Assembly: GCA_004123355.1 (NCBI GenBank)
Contig: SCHM01000004.1
Location: forward strand, 7,839,017-7,903,016
Length of the DNA: 64,000 nucleotides
Origin: Amphirosellinia nigrospora
Lineage: Eukaryota; Ascomycota; Sordariomycetes; Xylariales; Xylariaceae
Direction of reading: 5' to 3'
Shown: one piece after another, positions 46,089 to 59,470 of the stretch
Layout: each line of letters starts with the position of its first letter
Numbering within the stretch: the first letter of the stretch is position 1
The notes under the pieces: generated by a model
Told to the model about the DNA's origin: nothing
Databases searched by the model: none
The model's input: only the letters and a program-made list of their open reading frames with translations
Made by a program: the position numbers and the translations under genes

Positions 46089-48670
46089 TCACCACGCAGG
46101 ACTCGCGCTGAAGAGGTCTTCTTCGCCCAGGACAGTTTCATTCTCCACGGGCAGCGGAGAGAACAGGCGTCGGCCATGTCCCGACAGCGTCCTCGGGATA
46201 TTGTCTGCCTCCACCCGACGACTAGGTGACGCACTCAGGTAATCACCCACTTCACGTGCCTGGTTACACATGGGGCTTTCTAAAATGTATGATGGGTCGG
46301 AATCCGAAGCTGTCGTATGTTGTCCCCGGAAATGATCCTGTTCGTGACCTTTCCCCTGTTGTCGCTGGACAGATGCAGTCTGACGGATCGAAAGCTCGCG
46401 CTCGGACTCTGGGCCTTTCGTGGCGAGGGGCATTCAGTCAGCATAGAGTCACTGGGGCCTTGTGCAAGAAATTCGGAGAAGAAATACCAACTTTATCGCC
46501 GTTCTGAGGCCTCATCGATCTTGGAATCGTGTTGCCTATCGGGCTGCTCGCCTTGTCAATGCCGATATTTGACGGCGCACTGCGCTCGATGGTTTGCAGT
46601 GCGCTTCGAACATCCTGCATGGATACGTCGTAGTTGGGGCTAGGGGGCGCATTTTCTTCCTTTTGTGATGGTGCGCTTTGTTCGATTCGAAGATCATCGC
46701 GGGTATTTCTGCGGCAGGGCTAGATACAGCATTTTCTTCGGTAGATGACAAAGCTTGATCGATGATTTGAAGCTCATCTCGGACTCTGCCTTGCGACTCG
46801 ACTTCATGTTGGCTTTGAGATGGCAATACAGTTTCAATTCTCTGCAGGGCCTCGTGGACTTTCTCGTTTGACGCGCTCCCCTTCTGCTTAGACGGCAAAG
46901 CTTGGTCGATGGCATGTAGCGTATCTCGAACTTTGTCTGATTCTGTGCCGTCATCTTGCCTCTGAGTCGGCAACCCTTGGTCGATCGCGTGTAAGGCCTC
47001 GCGGACTTTGTCTGCTGATATGTCCTCGTCTTGAATGGCAGATGGCGCGCTACGGTCAATTTCCCTCAATGCGTCTCTGACGTGCGCCTCAGAGGGCCCC
47101 TCATCAGCTCTCGAAGGCTCCGTTCGTTGGGTACTGGAACTGGCGCAGTACCAGATGCATCTTCCTTCTTTGTGGGTAATGCGCGTTCAATATCTTGCAA
47201 AGCATCTCGAACTTTGCCTGCTGATGTTGCCTCGCCCTGATTGGTAGATGGTGCGCTTTCTTCAATAGCCAGCAGCGCCTCCCGGACTTCTGCCCCCGAC
47301 AGATCGCTATTGGCGTTATGGGGCTCAGTCTCTTGATTTTCGGACCGAGAGTTAGAGTCCGACGTGTTGTCATTATTCTTAGCTTCTAATGCAGAGTCGA
47401 TAGCTTGAAGTGAGTCTCGTACTTTGGTTCTGGAAGCTTCGTCATCTCGAGGGGGTGAAGACATCTCAATAGCCAGCAGAGCATCTCGAACTCGTGTCTC
47501 CGAAATGTCACCATGTACGCCCGGCTGCCGAACATCTGAGGTATTTGCCTCTTGCTTCGCAGGTTGCAACGCTAAGTCGATAGCTTGTAGTGCCTCCCGC
47601 ACTTGGTTGTTAGAGTCTACGACGGATGGAGCAGTCTTCTCAATCGCAAAAAGAGCGTCACGAACTTGCGCCTCTGAAATAGTATCGTCGGTGCCACAAT
47701 TCTCACCTCCGAGACTCCCGGATGATGTGCTCTGCTCAATGGCAAGTAGTGCATCTCGGACCTGCTCCGTGGAGGGCTCATCACTAGGAATAGGAGGCTC
47801 AGTTGGTCCCTTTGTGGACGGCAGAGCTTGATCGATCGCTTGCAGTGCGTCGCGAACTTGGTGCCCAGGTACCTCCCCCTCATCATTTGAGGTTATCATG
47901 TTGCTTCATAGAAGGAACGCTATGCTCTATCGCCAACAATGCATCTCTAACGTCTTGCGTTGACAACTCCTCGTCCGCTTTCGGCGACGACCTTTGGTGT
48001 TGCGCGGATGGCAAGGCCTGCTCAATAGCTTGAAGTGCCCCGTGAACTTGTTCGGCTGAGATATTGTCACTCTCCTCCGCAGCTTCAGAATCTTGCTTTG
48101 CTGAGGGTGCACGGTGTTCAGTACCCTGTTGTGCGTTCCTATCTTGTTGCCTTGGCTGGTTGTCATCAGAGTCAGTACGTTCGACTCGTTGGCTTGCACT
48201 AGGAGCCTCCCTTTCAACCGGAATTAGAGCGTTACGAATGTCCTCTGTCGATGGCGAACTGGCGGCACTGGACGGCTCCGAGTTTTGTTGCATCGTTGTC
48301 TTATCAGTGCTGTCCACATCGCTCTTTGGACTGCTACGTCTTGTTGAGTTCCGTCATTGTTAGTCTCTTGAAGGCGTAACCCGTTTTCCTTGTCGGCTCG
48401 CATTATCAAAACTTCCCGTGATGATGATCCGGGAGATCGCGGATGGCTCATTGAAGTTTGGGCTGTTTCGGCAAGCGACATCATAGAATGCGAGGACTGG
48501 CTTGAAGATTGGCTTGCATTCTCACCATTATCTACGTCTGATAATACAGAGTAATATGATGAGATAGTCAAAGGTTCTCGATGCTTGCTCGGAGTATGGG
48601 AACAGCGACTTTTTGACGTCACCAATTGGAAATCGGTCGTATTATTCTCAGATACAGGCGCTAATGTACA
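46089..48670 (-). pseudogene. Large repeat protein with at least 17 VRDALxAIxxAxPS units, frameshifted
   Basis: No known family recognised. The core from about 48250 to 46570 consists of at least 17 copies of a motif such as QVRDALQAIDQALPS or VRDALLAIEQSxPS, separated by 8-35 residues of Ser/Glu/Asp/Gln-rich linker. Two subtypes tend to alternate: LQAIDxALPS and LLAIExSxPS. Each unit could form one short amphipathic helix. Before the repeats is a Ser-rich leader (SQSSHSMMSLAETAQTS). After them is a tail ending GRRLFSPLPVENETVLGEED and a stop at 46089. The frame changes near 48250, 47890, 47095, about 46700 and 46435. No ATG was found at the far 5' end; the open frame begins near 48670. It could be an intact gene with sequence errors or a pseudogene. 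Confidence 0.6.
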
Positions 48671-48760
48671 CAAACTATCAGCCTACGAAGTCCATAACAA
48701 CCAGAAACTTTAAAATAAACAACTTAATTCAAAAAAACGCGCAACGAACTGTCATCGTAT

Positions 48761-50940
48761 CTAAGACTTCACAGAGGAGTGCCGTCCCTTGTGGGAAGTC
48801 TTACTGCTATGTTTATGAGGTGAACCCTCCCCACCCCTTGACCTCGATCCACCAGATGGTTTCTTTCCTGATGATGAATGGTGGCTAGCTGATCGCGGCA
48901 CCATGCTGTCCCCTTTACTTTGGTGTTTTGAAGACTTGAGCGTGTACTCGCCCTCGCTATCAGTGTAGTCATCACTGTCTGTGTAGTCGTCGACTGGGGT
49001 CTTTGATCGTCGTGGGGTGCTCGTCTTTGACTTCGGGGTATCCGACTTCTTCACATCCTGCTTCTTGGGCGTCTCTGGCATTTTGGAATCTTGACTTGCA
49101 GTGTCATTTTTCTTCACATCCGAAGCCTTGGGCGATTCGGACTTCTTGACGTCGTTATTTGATGTCTCGGGTTTCTTGGCAGACTGGGAACTGGATTTAT
49201 CCTGTTCTGTCTCATGCTGCCTAGTATGACTGTCTACCTTCTCAGTGGGCTTTTCTTTCCGAGTCTGAGGCTGTTGTTTTGAATCTGATTTGAGACCTTT
49301 TGACTCCGAGGTAGTTATCTCCCGTTTCTGCTCGGTTTCTCCCGCAGGTTTGGGTTTGGAGGTGTCTGCAGCTTGATCTTGGTTCTCAAAGTCATTTTGG
49401 ATGGCTTCGGCGCATCATGAGCATCCTTGTCCGCCCTTGGAGCGTTTATGTTTTCCTTTGAATGTCCTTTGTCAGTATTTTGGGTATCCGACTTATCTCT
49501 CGATTTGCGATCATCTTTGAGAGCTTCGTCTTGGCCCTTGGTATTGTCCGCATATTCGGTTGACTTTTCAACCTGCTTCGGCTCCTTTCGAGTTGATTCA
49601 GTCTTACTTTGGTCTGAGCTTGCAATCTCTTGGGCTGGAAGTTTTGTCGTCTCATCGGCTAGTGCCTTGTTTTCTTCTGCCTTGTCTGTAGCTGACTTAT
49701 TATCGGTCTTGGACTGTTCCGCTTTGGAATCAGCAGACTCCGGCTTAACGTTGTCTTTTTGACCACCACTATGGACATTTTCTTGCTCATTGTCTTTCTT
49801 GGTTTTATCCGCGCCGTGAGCAGGGGTATTCTTATCAGGCGCCGAGGATTTCTCAGTCGATTTCTTCAACTCCGGCTTGTCACCCGACGATTTTTTATCA
49901 GCGCGTGCATCATGGGGGTTTTTGAATGCTCTTGGTCCAACGAAGACTTTTTGTCACTTTCATCGGGAACTTCCTCAGCAAGCGGGTTTGATGTGTTGTC
50001 CGCTTCAGAGTGGGGCTTGTCCTTCTCAGCATCGCCGAGCTTCTTCACATCAACTTTGGCACCATTGGTATGATTCTTGAACCCGTTCAGATCCTTGCTT
50101 GAATCTTTGTCTGGGACTCCGTTCTGCTTTGAAGTAATCGAGTCCGCGTTGGAAGAGTCAGACTCGGCGACATTTGACTTCTCCGTTGGAGGGTTTGAGG
50201 GTTCCTTGTTCTCCGAGGTAGAGATTGAGTTTTCGTCCTTCGAGGAACCTCCATTGACTTCATGTGACTGCGGAATTTCATCTCTCGTATTTTTACTAGC
50301 TTTCTTTGGGCTGTTGCGTTTCCTCCTTGGAGCCTCGGGTATTGTAGATGGTGCTTGAAGTTGCTCTTCGATACGATGATTGATATCCTGGTGTGACCGA
50401 GCGTTAGTGCGTACTCTATAATAGTATTGGGTGGGGTGGAATGTACCTGTCTCTTTCTTCAAGGTCCTTCAGCTTCTTTCTGCCCTCCTCAAAGAATTTT
50501 CTAGCCTCTTCCTCGACCTCGTCCATCTGGGAGTCGGTCTCCTTTTCGACGTCCTCAGATTTCGATTCGAGCTCTCGCTTCTTTGCGTTGTCTTCTTCCT
50601 GTCTCTTATTTCTCAATTCATCATCTTCCTTCTTCCTCCTTGCTTCTCGTTCTTCATCCTCTTTTCTTCGCGTTTCCTCCGTCTGTTTTTGTTCGGACTC
50701 ATACTTCTCTTTGATATTACTAATTCTCTTTTCAAAGTCCGAATTAAGCTCGGCGAGAAGGTTTTGTCGTTTTTCTTCAAGCTCTTCAAGCTTGGCTTCC
50801 TGCTTGTTTGCTTTGAGACCTTGGATCGTGTTATTGATCTCAGACAGAGTGTCTTGCATCTCCTTGAACAATGAGTTGACATCCATCTTGCTGGGCCGCC
50901 CCAGCTCAGGGGTCTTGTTGTCAGGGGTGGCGGAGGGCAT
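48761..50940 (-). pseudogene. Coiled-coil protein with long Lys/Ser-rich disordered tail, frameshifted
   Basis: No known family recognised. The ATG at 50940 opens a 170-residue acidic/basic coiled coil (for example NSLFKEMQDTLSEINNTIQG and EKRQNLLAELNSDFEKRISN, then many EExRRKEDEE-type heptads). A candidate intron (about 50400-50455, with CTAAC branch) leads to DINHRIEEQLQAPSTIPEAP, though the join is one base off. The rest is a roughly 550-residue disordered tail rich in Lys, Ser, Glu, Asp and Thr-Pro, with repeated SDTPKS- and DYTDSD-type segments, ending GRHSSVKS. The frame changes near 49915 and 49395. It lies 90 bp before the repeat-protein gene in the same orientation, and both are low-complexity, so the two may once have been functionally linked. 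Confidence 0.6.
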
Positions 50941-53480
50941 GGTGAGGCGGATACAACCCGCGCAGAACTATGGTATATAATGACTTGAGTTGGAGATTAA
51001 CTTTAGCAATGATGAAGAGTATGAGTGAAGCAGCCGCATTGGCGGGGCGGTGTTATCTTGTATATAATCAACATTTAGTATACGAGATGCGTACTAGTCA
51101 TCCCCTCGCATCGATCGATGACAACCATGACGTTTGTTCCAAAGCCATGGTTATAAACCTGAGCTGCCAACTTCTGGTGCACATCTACAAAGTAATGGCA
51201 TCATCCCGTGCCGCAGCTTGCAGGCATCAGGGAGCCACCAAGTACGCCATGCAATGCACCCACTCAGTTCGTTTCGGCGTTTAGGTAGGGCTCCCCGGAT
51301 TGCCTCTAGGTAGCCTCACCCAGCTCGCACTATTCATTCAACCGTAGCCCGTGGAAGACCCGAGTGGTTTCTTGGCATACGATAAAGTCGCATCTACCAA
51401 GTCTAGTGATATATGCGGTATCAGCCATCTACGCAAAGGCTACGTAGTGGAGGGGTTGCTCTCCCCGGCTGCGCGACGCCACACTTACTTAACAGCCCCA
51501 TTAAATAACAAGGAAGTTGAAACGGCCTTCCAATCCGACACACCACAAGTACGTCATGATACTTAAGCCTCATCATTCACCGGTCGCATTTAATATGTAT
51601 AATACTGTAAGAGATTATGGCGATCTTTTTCCGATGGCTATCCGGATTCGCCGGCCGGAGGATTATCTCCATGCCAGAGATCTATCGAGATCGATAGATC
51701 TTTGGGAGATGGAGCCGTTGAAAATAAGTGTAATACTGCAAATCCCCTTCTCTTGGCAAACGACGCCGTTATAGCGGGTCAGCACTAAACGGCAAGTATA
51801 GCCTACACGGTCGAAGCTCAACGTCAGACCCTCCATTGCACGTGTGAATCATCGCGAGATTCGTGTTCTACTTGTCAAGAGTCTCAATTATACAGTGTAT
51901 TATATAATACGCATTGCCACGCACAGGGCCTAAAATTCCTTGCATCGTAGGCTCTGTCTGCTTTTTCAGCCTGCATGCAGAGATGTCCTGTGGTCCAGGG
52001 GACGGTGTCGTGACGGTCGCATGGACATTGAATCTAATTGAATCCCGAGTCATGCCGATACTCACAACATTAGTGACACCATAATATGTGAACATGTAGA
52101 GCCCAAAGGATGCACAGCCCCGTCGCCAGGTCTTCGCTGGCGCATTCACGCTTGTATTTCATAGCGTTCGGATGTATCGACTATGGCATACTGCACCGGA
52201 GCAGCGCAAATCAATGGATGGAGAGGTTTGAATCGAGGGGAACTAATTGATATATAATAAATGGTGAATACATCTGATATAGGTCTAAGTCTTGCATACA
52301 CACTGCAAAGACGATGCGGAATGAGGTCAACAATCAACACGTGACTAGAGGAGTCTTTAAGAAGCTCGAATACATAAACAGTGACGATTAAGTAGATTGG
52401 CCAAGGCATGTCATTTCACCGGACTATCTAGGGTAGTCTTAGCAGAGCCCCTAAATAGGGGTCAGGTCGGAGTTACCTAAAATCTGGTCCAAGGATTATT
52501 ACGTTAACCTAACGTATGTACTATTTTTTTTAGTTAATTGGGTATAGTTGCAGCAGACTACTCGCGATCATCGATGATCGATAGCTATTGAGGATATAAA
52601 CAGGCTCAGTTAATTTACCCAGTAGACCTATTTAAACGTTAGTACAATGTCTCCATTGCAAAAAATCAAAATTTGCGTTATCTAATATAGTTTCCATACC
52701 AACAAGGCATACTATATGCATGCAGTGCAAGTAATAGCCCATTATATCACGTTAATCTAGAATTTATCCAATCTATTTTTATCCTAGAACTCGAACAGCT
52801 GGCTATTTTAATATATAGTGTTAATAAGTAGCTTAAGTTAATACAAGCCGCTTTTAAATTAATTAAAATGATATAAATGATCAAAAACGATATAATTAAT
52901 TTAAAAGTCTTAAAATAGGTATATAATAGGTATTTAGATGCTGTGTTGCCATATAGAAGCTTCTCGAAAATGGATTGGTAATCCTTATTGCTACTCTCGT
53001 GTAGGTATAATCACCCAGCACACCAACTCTCAGAAGCACAGAACAGAATCAGATCGATACCTGGACACGGTTCACCTGATCACTTTCAATCTAACACATC
53101 TAGTGCATACCATCTGCCGTATTAATCCAATGTTTTATCTCTGCCTCTGCCTTTGAATTATCCCTCCATCCCGATACATCTCTCCTGCACATTTTCCACC
53201 TCATCACCTCCACTTACCCCAGCTCCAAAAAGGAGCATTCCCAAACCGCCAAAAAAAGTTTCATTCTCACACATCCAAAAGAAAGAAAAGGCGTCCCTCT
53301 CAAATACCACCCCACACCCAACCACCTCTGCCCTCGCCGCCCGTATACCACTTCGGCAAGAACTCTGCCCCACCTCCAAGCACGGCGGTCAGACACGTCG
53401 GTGCCCCAGTAGTATCCGAAGTAGCGCGCTGGCGAGAAAGGCACGGGCTCATTTTAAAGCTTTATATATACTAATAAACT
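50941..53480. other. Gene-poor transition region
   Basis: No domain-bearing frame recognised in about 2.5 kb. A palindromic segment around ATCTATCGAGATCGATAGAT lies at about 51681-51700. AT content rises from about 52480, and the sequence crosses sharply into the extreme AT block at about 53480 after a short GC-rich stretch at 53150-53450. Confidence 0.5.
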
Positions 53481-55260
53481 TAGGTCGAGTTTTTTTTTAA
53501 AAAAAAGGTTATTATAGGTTTATTTTTTTAATTTATTTATTTAGGGCTATAGTTATATTATAGCTACTTTATAAAAAATATATAATAATATTAAGCTAAG
53601 CGGTATAAAGCGGCAATATTAAGCGGTATAAAGTATATATTTATAAATATTTATTATTATTTATAGGTTAATATACTAGTATTTTTCTTTTTTTTTTTAA
53701 ATAAATATTAGCTTTTAATATAAAGTAAACTAAATATTTAAATTTTTACTTATATTATATTTATTATATATATAATAAATATTATTTAATTTATATTATA
53801 TATATTTAATATTTATATAAATATATTATAATTACTAGTTATATTAGTTTTTTTTTTTAATAAATTATATATAATAAAACTTATTATTTTATTTTAATTT
53901 ATTAATTATATATTTTGTTTTTTTATATAATTATATAATTATATTATAAAATATTCGGCTATTTAATTAAAATAATAATAAATTTATTTATAAATATAAA
54001 TATTAATATTTAATATTTTTATATATTTATTTTATTAATAATAATAATATAATTAAAGTTATATTATTATTTATAATTAAACTATAATTTTAAGCTGTAA
54101 AATAAAATTAAAAAATTAAATATTATAATAAATAATTAATTTTTATTTTATAAAAAAAAACTTATTATAATATTAAGATTTTTAAATTAATTTTTAATTT
54201 AAATAAAATTAAAAAAGTTTTTAATAAATATAAATTATTATTTTAAATTAAAAATATAATTATAAGCTATTTTTAATTTTAAATATAATTATAAATTTTA
54301 TATTTTAAATAATAACGCTATTATAAAATATATTAATTTTTATAATATATTAGATTTTTATTTTTTTTAAAAAAAGCTTAAGCTTATTAATAAGTTTAAA
54401 AAAAACTTTATAAATTAGCTAAAATATTTAAAAAAAATTTTTTTTCGAAAAAAGCTTTAATTTGCTAATAAATTAAAAAAAACTTTATAAACTAGCTAAA
54501 ACGTTTAAAAAAAGAAAATTTAAAACTTCGGAAATTTAAAAACTACGTTTAAAATATTATAATAAAAAAAAAAATAAAAAAAAAATTATAAATAAATATT
54601 TTATAAAAAATTATTATATTTATTATATTAATATAATAATTAATTTTAATAATTATAATTTTTTTAAAAAATAGTTTAATAAAAGTTATATTTAAATAAA
54701 ATTTATAATAATAATATTAGTTTATAATTTAAAATAATAAATATTTTAATTAATATTAAATTAAAAAAATAAAAAAATAAAATAATTATAAATATAATTA
54801 AATAAATAATATTAAATAATTAAATTTAATATAATATATAATTATTAAATAATTTAAGAAAAATATTATAGGTTATAAAGTAAAGCTTAATTAAAGGAAA
54901 AGAATTTATTATTAGATTTACTGCGTGGATTTAATAATAGATTTTCTAACTGGTAATATATACTAGCTGTTTATTTAGATATAAGTGTTGCTAGGTGGCT
55001 TTTCTTTGCGCGTAGCGTAAAGAAGCTATTAATAATATAGACCTTTTAAAGGCTTTATTAAAATGCTAAAGTATAAAAAAGTTTCTATTAACTTTAGTAA
55101 ACTTATTTATTTAAACTATATTTATAAATCCGTTTATATAATATTACTAAGTAATATTATTATTTGTTTTATTTCTTTTATTACTTTATTTATAAGCATA
55201 TTAGTAATAATAAAAATATTAGCAGAAATTAATACGAAAGTTAGTTCTAAAGTTAAAACA

Positions 55261-55440
55261 TTAATAATCACTTTATATAGCTTATTATAAGAACGCTTAG
55301 CTTTTATTTTTATTATTTTAAACGTAAGGTTAAATTTTAAAATTAAAGCATTAATAATTATTTTATATAGTTTATTATAGGAATACTTAACTATAGTTTT
55401 TATTATTTTAAGCGCTAGGTTAAGTACCGATAATTTTATA
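55261..55440. repeat. Two-copy 90-bp tandem repeat in AT-rich block
   Basis: Units starting TTAATAATCACTTTATATAG (55261) and TTAATAATTATTTTATATAG (55351) share most of their length with a 90-bp period. Differences are chiefly C/T and G/A. A weaker third unit may precede at about 55170. It is probably the remnant of a tandem array or LTR/UTR repeat. Confidence 0.65.
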
Positions 55441-58400
55441 AAAAATTTGTTTTTTTTTAGCAATATAAAGCGGAGGCTATATTTAGCTTAATATTCGTTA
55501 ATAAGTTTCTATAAATACTAAAAATAGTACGCTAAGTATTAGTAGTTATATTTATAATTTTTTTTTTTATTTAATTACATAATCGAAGTTTTTTTTTTCC
55601 GGTTAAAATAATATTTAAATATAATTTCGATTTTATAAATATTATTTTCGTTATTATTATCGGAATATTAATCGGTTTTAACAAGCTTTAATAATAATAT
55701 TATTTATTTAAAAAAGTTTTTATTTTTATATAGTTATAACTATATAACAAAAATAATAAAATATTAATAATATTTAAAAAATTTAATTTATAAACTAAGT
55801 TATTAATTTTATATTTAATAACTTAAAGTTTAATACGTTATTATAAATATTTTTTAAAAAGCTTGCTAAATAAATAATAACTATTATATAAGCGGAAAAA
55901 AATTTTATTATTTAGTTTAAATTTTAATATTTAATATTTATTATTAAAATGTTTTTTTTTATAATAATAGCAAATTTATAGCTAATTTAATATTTTATTA
56001 TAAATAATTATATAAAATTTTATATTTTTAAAGTTATATATATTTATTTAATTTTAAATATATTAAAAAAGCTAAAAAGTTTAAATTTAAATAATTATTT
56101 ATTAAAAATTATATAGCTTATAAAAATATAAAATTAAATTTTATTATAAACGGAAATATATTAAGCTAGTATTTAAAGTATATATAATTATAAAAATATA
56201 TAATTTTAATTATTTAGTTTTTTTTTTAAATAGATTATTTTTTATAAATAATATATAATAGTTATTAATAATTTAATATTTAATACTTTTTATATATTTT
56301 TTAAAAGTCGGAAATAAACTTATAATTACAATTAAAATAATTTTTTTAAAAATATTTAATTATTTAAAAATAATTATTTAATTAAAACTATTATTTAGTT
56401 TTTAGCTATATATTTTATATTATTAGAGATTATAAACGTTTGTTTAAATATATAATAAAAAACTATTATTATATAATTATATATATTAAAGCTTTTTAGC
56501 TGCTATAAAATATTTTATAATTTAATTAAAAATAATAATAAAATAAAATTAATTATAATTATTTATATTAATAATATTTTTTAGGTTTAATTAAACGTAA
56601 ATTTTTATTAGTTTTTATTTATTATTATAATAATATTATATTTTAAATAATATTTATAGTATTTTTTAACGTATTATAATTTTTATAAATTAAATACGGT
56701 TTTAAAGCTTTTATTATTTAATTAAGTTTAAAATAATATTTTTATATATATATATAGTATTTATTTATATATTATATATAAAATATAAAATTATTTAATT
56801 TTTTTATATTTATTATAAATTAAACTATTTATAATAAAAATAAATATTTAGCTTTAAAAAAAATAATAATATTTTATTATTATATAGCTTGCGAAATTAG
56901 TTTTAATAAAGTTTATTTAAGATTTTTTTATAACAAAAGTATTTTATATTTTAGCTCGAAATTTATTTAAACGCGTTATTTATTATTATTTCCGCAGTAT
57001 ATTTTATTATATTTTATATAAAGTTTAATACTACGGGCTTTTATAATCGTTTTAATTTTTTTTAAATCGATAATATTTTATATTATTATAAATTAATTTA
57101 ATAATATTTAAAATATAATTAAAATATTTTAATAAATAAAAAAACTTAGAAATTATATTATAATAAAAATAAATAAATTAATAAATTAATTATTTATTTT
57201 ATTAGTAATAAAAATATTTAATAAAGTTTAATCGATAATATTTTTTATAGCTAAATAATTTATTAAAACTATTATATAATATTTATTTAAATAAATTATT
57301 ATATAAGTTTTTTTATAGCTTATATAAAATATATTATTTTTGTTTAAAAAAGCTATATTTAGTTTTAGTTTATAATAAATATTAATTTAATATATAATTA
57401 GCTATATTTACGTAAAAAATATAAATTTGTTTAATTTTTATTCGAAATTTAGTTTAATATAAAAAATTTAATATTAAAATTTTATTCGAAATATTTATTA
57501 ATTTATAAATATAAAATATAATCTAGGTATAATAATAAAATATAGTTTTAAAATAAATAACGTTTTAAATAATATTAAAAAAACTATTTTAATTAATATA
57601 AAATTATAATATATAGTTTATATATATATTTATAACGATTTAAATTATTATTTACTACTTTTTTTTTTAATAACTTTTAATAAATAAAGCTATTTTATAT
57701 TTTTATAAAAGTTTAGCTAATTATATATAATAAAAAAAAAGTTATAAAAAATTTATTTATACCGAAATATTGCTCGAAAGCTTAAAAATTTTTAAAAAAT
57801 ATAAACTATTTAAACATTTATATACGTTTAATAATAATAAATATTTTTAAAACGTTAATATAAAATTTAAAAAGTTCGATAAAAAAATAACTAATAAAAA
57901 ACTTTTTCGGTAATAAATAATATTTTTAATTAAAATAAATTAAAATAATATTAAATATTATATATATTTTTAAACGTATTAAAAAAATAATAATATTATT
58001 AATAAAATAATAATAAAAATAAATAAAAAAACAAAAACTTATTTATATATTTTTAAATATAACCGAAAAATTTATATATTTTATTAATATATATTAAATT
58101 GTTTATATTATAAAAACTAATAATAATAAACTTTTTTATATAATTAAATAAACTAAAAATTAATAAAAAAACTAATTATATTAATTAAATAACGTAAGTT
58201 TTTTTATAAAAGCTTCCGATTATTTTATTTTATAAAAAAAAAAATAGCTATTAAAAATAATAATTTTATTAAACTATTATAAATTAATAATTATTTAGTT
58301 TTTATTTATACTATAAATTTTTTTTTAAATAATAAATATAAAATACGCGAAAAATATAGCTTTATTTATTTAAATTATATAGCTTATTTTATAAAATTTA

Positions 58401-59470
58401 TTATAGTTTTATTAAAAACTTTTATATTTTTTTAATTAAAAAAATAAACTTTTATATTTAGTTTTATTTTTTATTAATTATTAATAAAAAAAATCTTAAG
58501 CTATTTTATTTTAAAAATATTAATTTTATTTTTATTTATTTAAATATTATAAACTTTAATAATTTTAGTAAATTTAATTATTTTAAAAGCTTTTTCAGTA
58601 TAAATATAAATATTATTATTAATTATATTTTAAAAAAGTTTATAAGCTTTTTAATACTTAAAATAAATTATTTTTAAAAACTTAAGTTTAAAAAGCTTTT
58701 TAATATTAATATAATAGTTTTTTTAATAGCGGCGTAGTTTTAATATTTATAATAAAATTATATACTATATTAATAAAAAAAATATTTAAAAACTAAACGT
58801 TAAAAGTATTAATAGCTAAAAATAAAAATATTATTTTTTATATAAAACTAATAACGTAGTTATTAGTTTTATTAAACGTTATTATAAAAACAACTATAAA
58901 ATTTACTAATTTATTTATAAAAACTAGTTTTATTAATATTATATTAGTTATAATAGCTATAATAATTAATATTATATTAAATTTAATATTTATAATAATA
59001 AACGAATTTAAAATAACTAAAAATTTTAAGCTAATTATTTTAACTAATAATACTATTAAAATAACTATTATAATAGCTAAAGTTTTTATAATTAATTTTT
59101 ATAAGCTAATATATTATTGCTATTTAATTTTTGCAAATTTATTTTAGTTTAATATTTTTTTTTTTAATTAAATATTCGTAGTATTTATAACTAAAATAAC
59201 TTTAAAAGTTTTTACGTTTATTATAATATTTATTATATTTTTATATATTATTATAAATAAAAGTTATAATTAATAATAATAGCTTATATTCGATTTATAA
59301 ATATATGTTTTTATTAGTTATAATAGTTATAATATATATATTAATAATTTTTTATACATATTTATAACTACGGATTAAAACTTTAAAATTAATAATAAAA
59401 TTATTAAAATCGTAAAAAATAATAATATTTTTAAAATAATTAATAATAGTTTTAAAAATAAAAAAAGTTA

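Noticed and set aside
46570-48250. CRISPR-like array because of regularly spaced repeats
   Set aside because: The repeats are protein-level, degenerate at DNA level, and in a eukaryotic gene; no palindromic direct repeats and no cas genes.
49427-49762. Plus-strand Ser/Leu-rich 111-codon frame
   Set aside because: Antisense shadow of the disordered Lys/Ser-rich tail of the 48761-50940 gene.
50431-50980. Plus-strand frames rich in Leu/Phe/Ser that resemble a membrane protein
   Set aside because: They are the antisense of the Lys/Glu-rich coiled coil on the minus strand; the hydrophobicity is a codon mirror effect.
55063-55463. Overlapping frames of 75 and 109 codons in the AT-rich block
   Set aside because: Ile/Lys/Asn low-complexity translation of A/T repeats, inside a 90-bp tandem repeat; no domain evidence.
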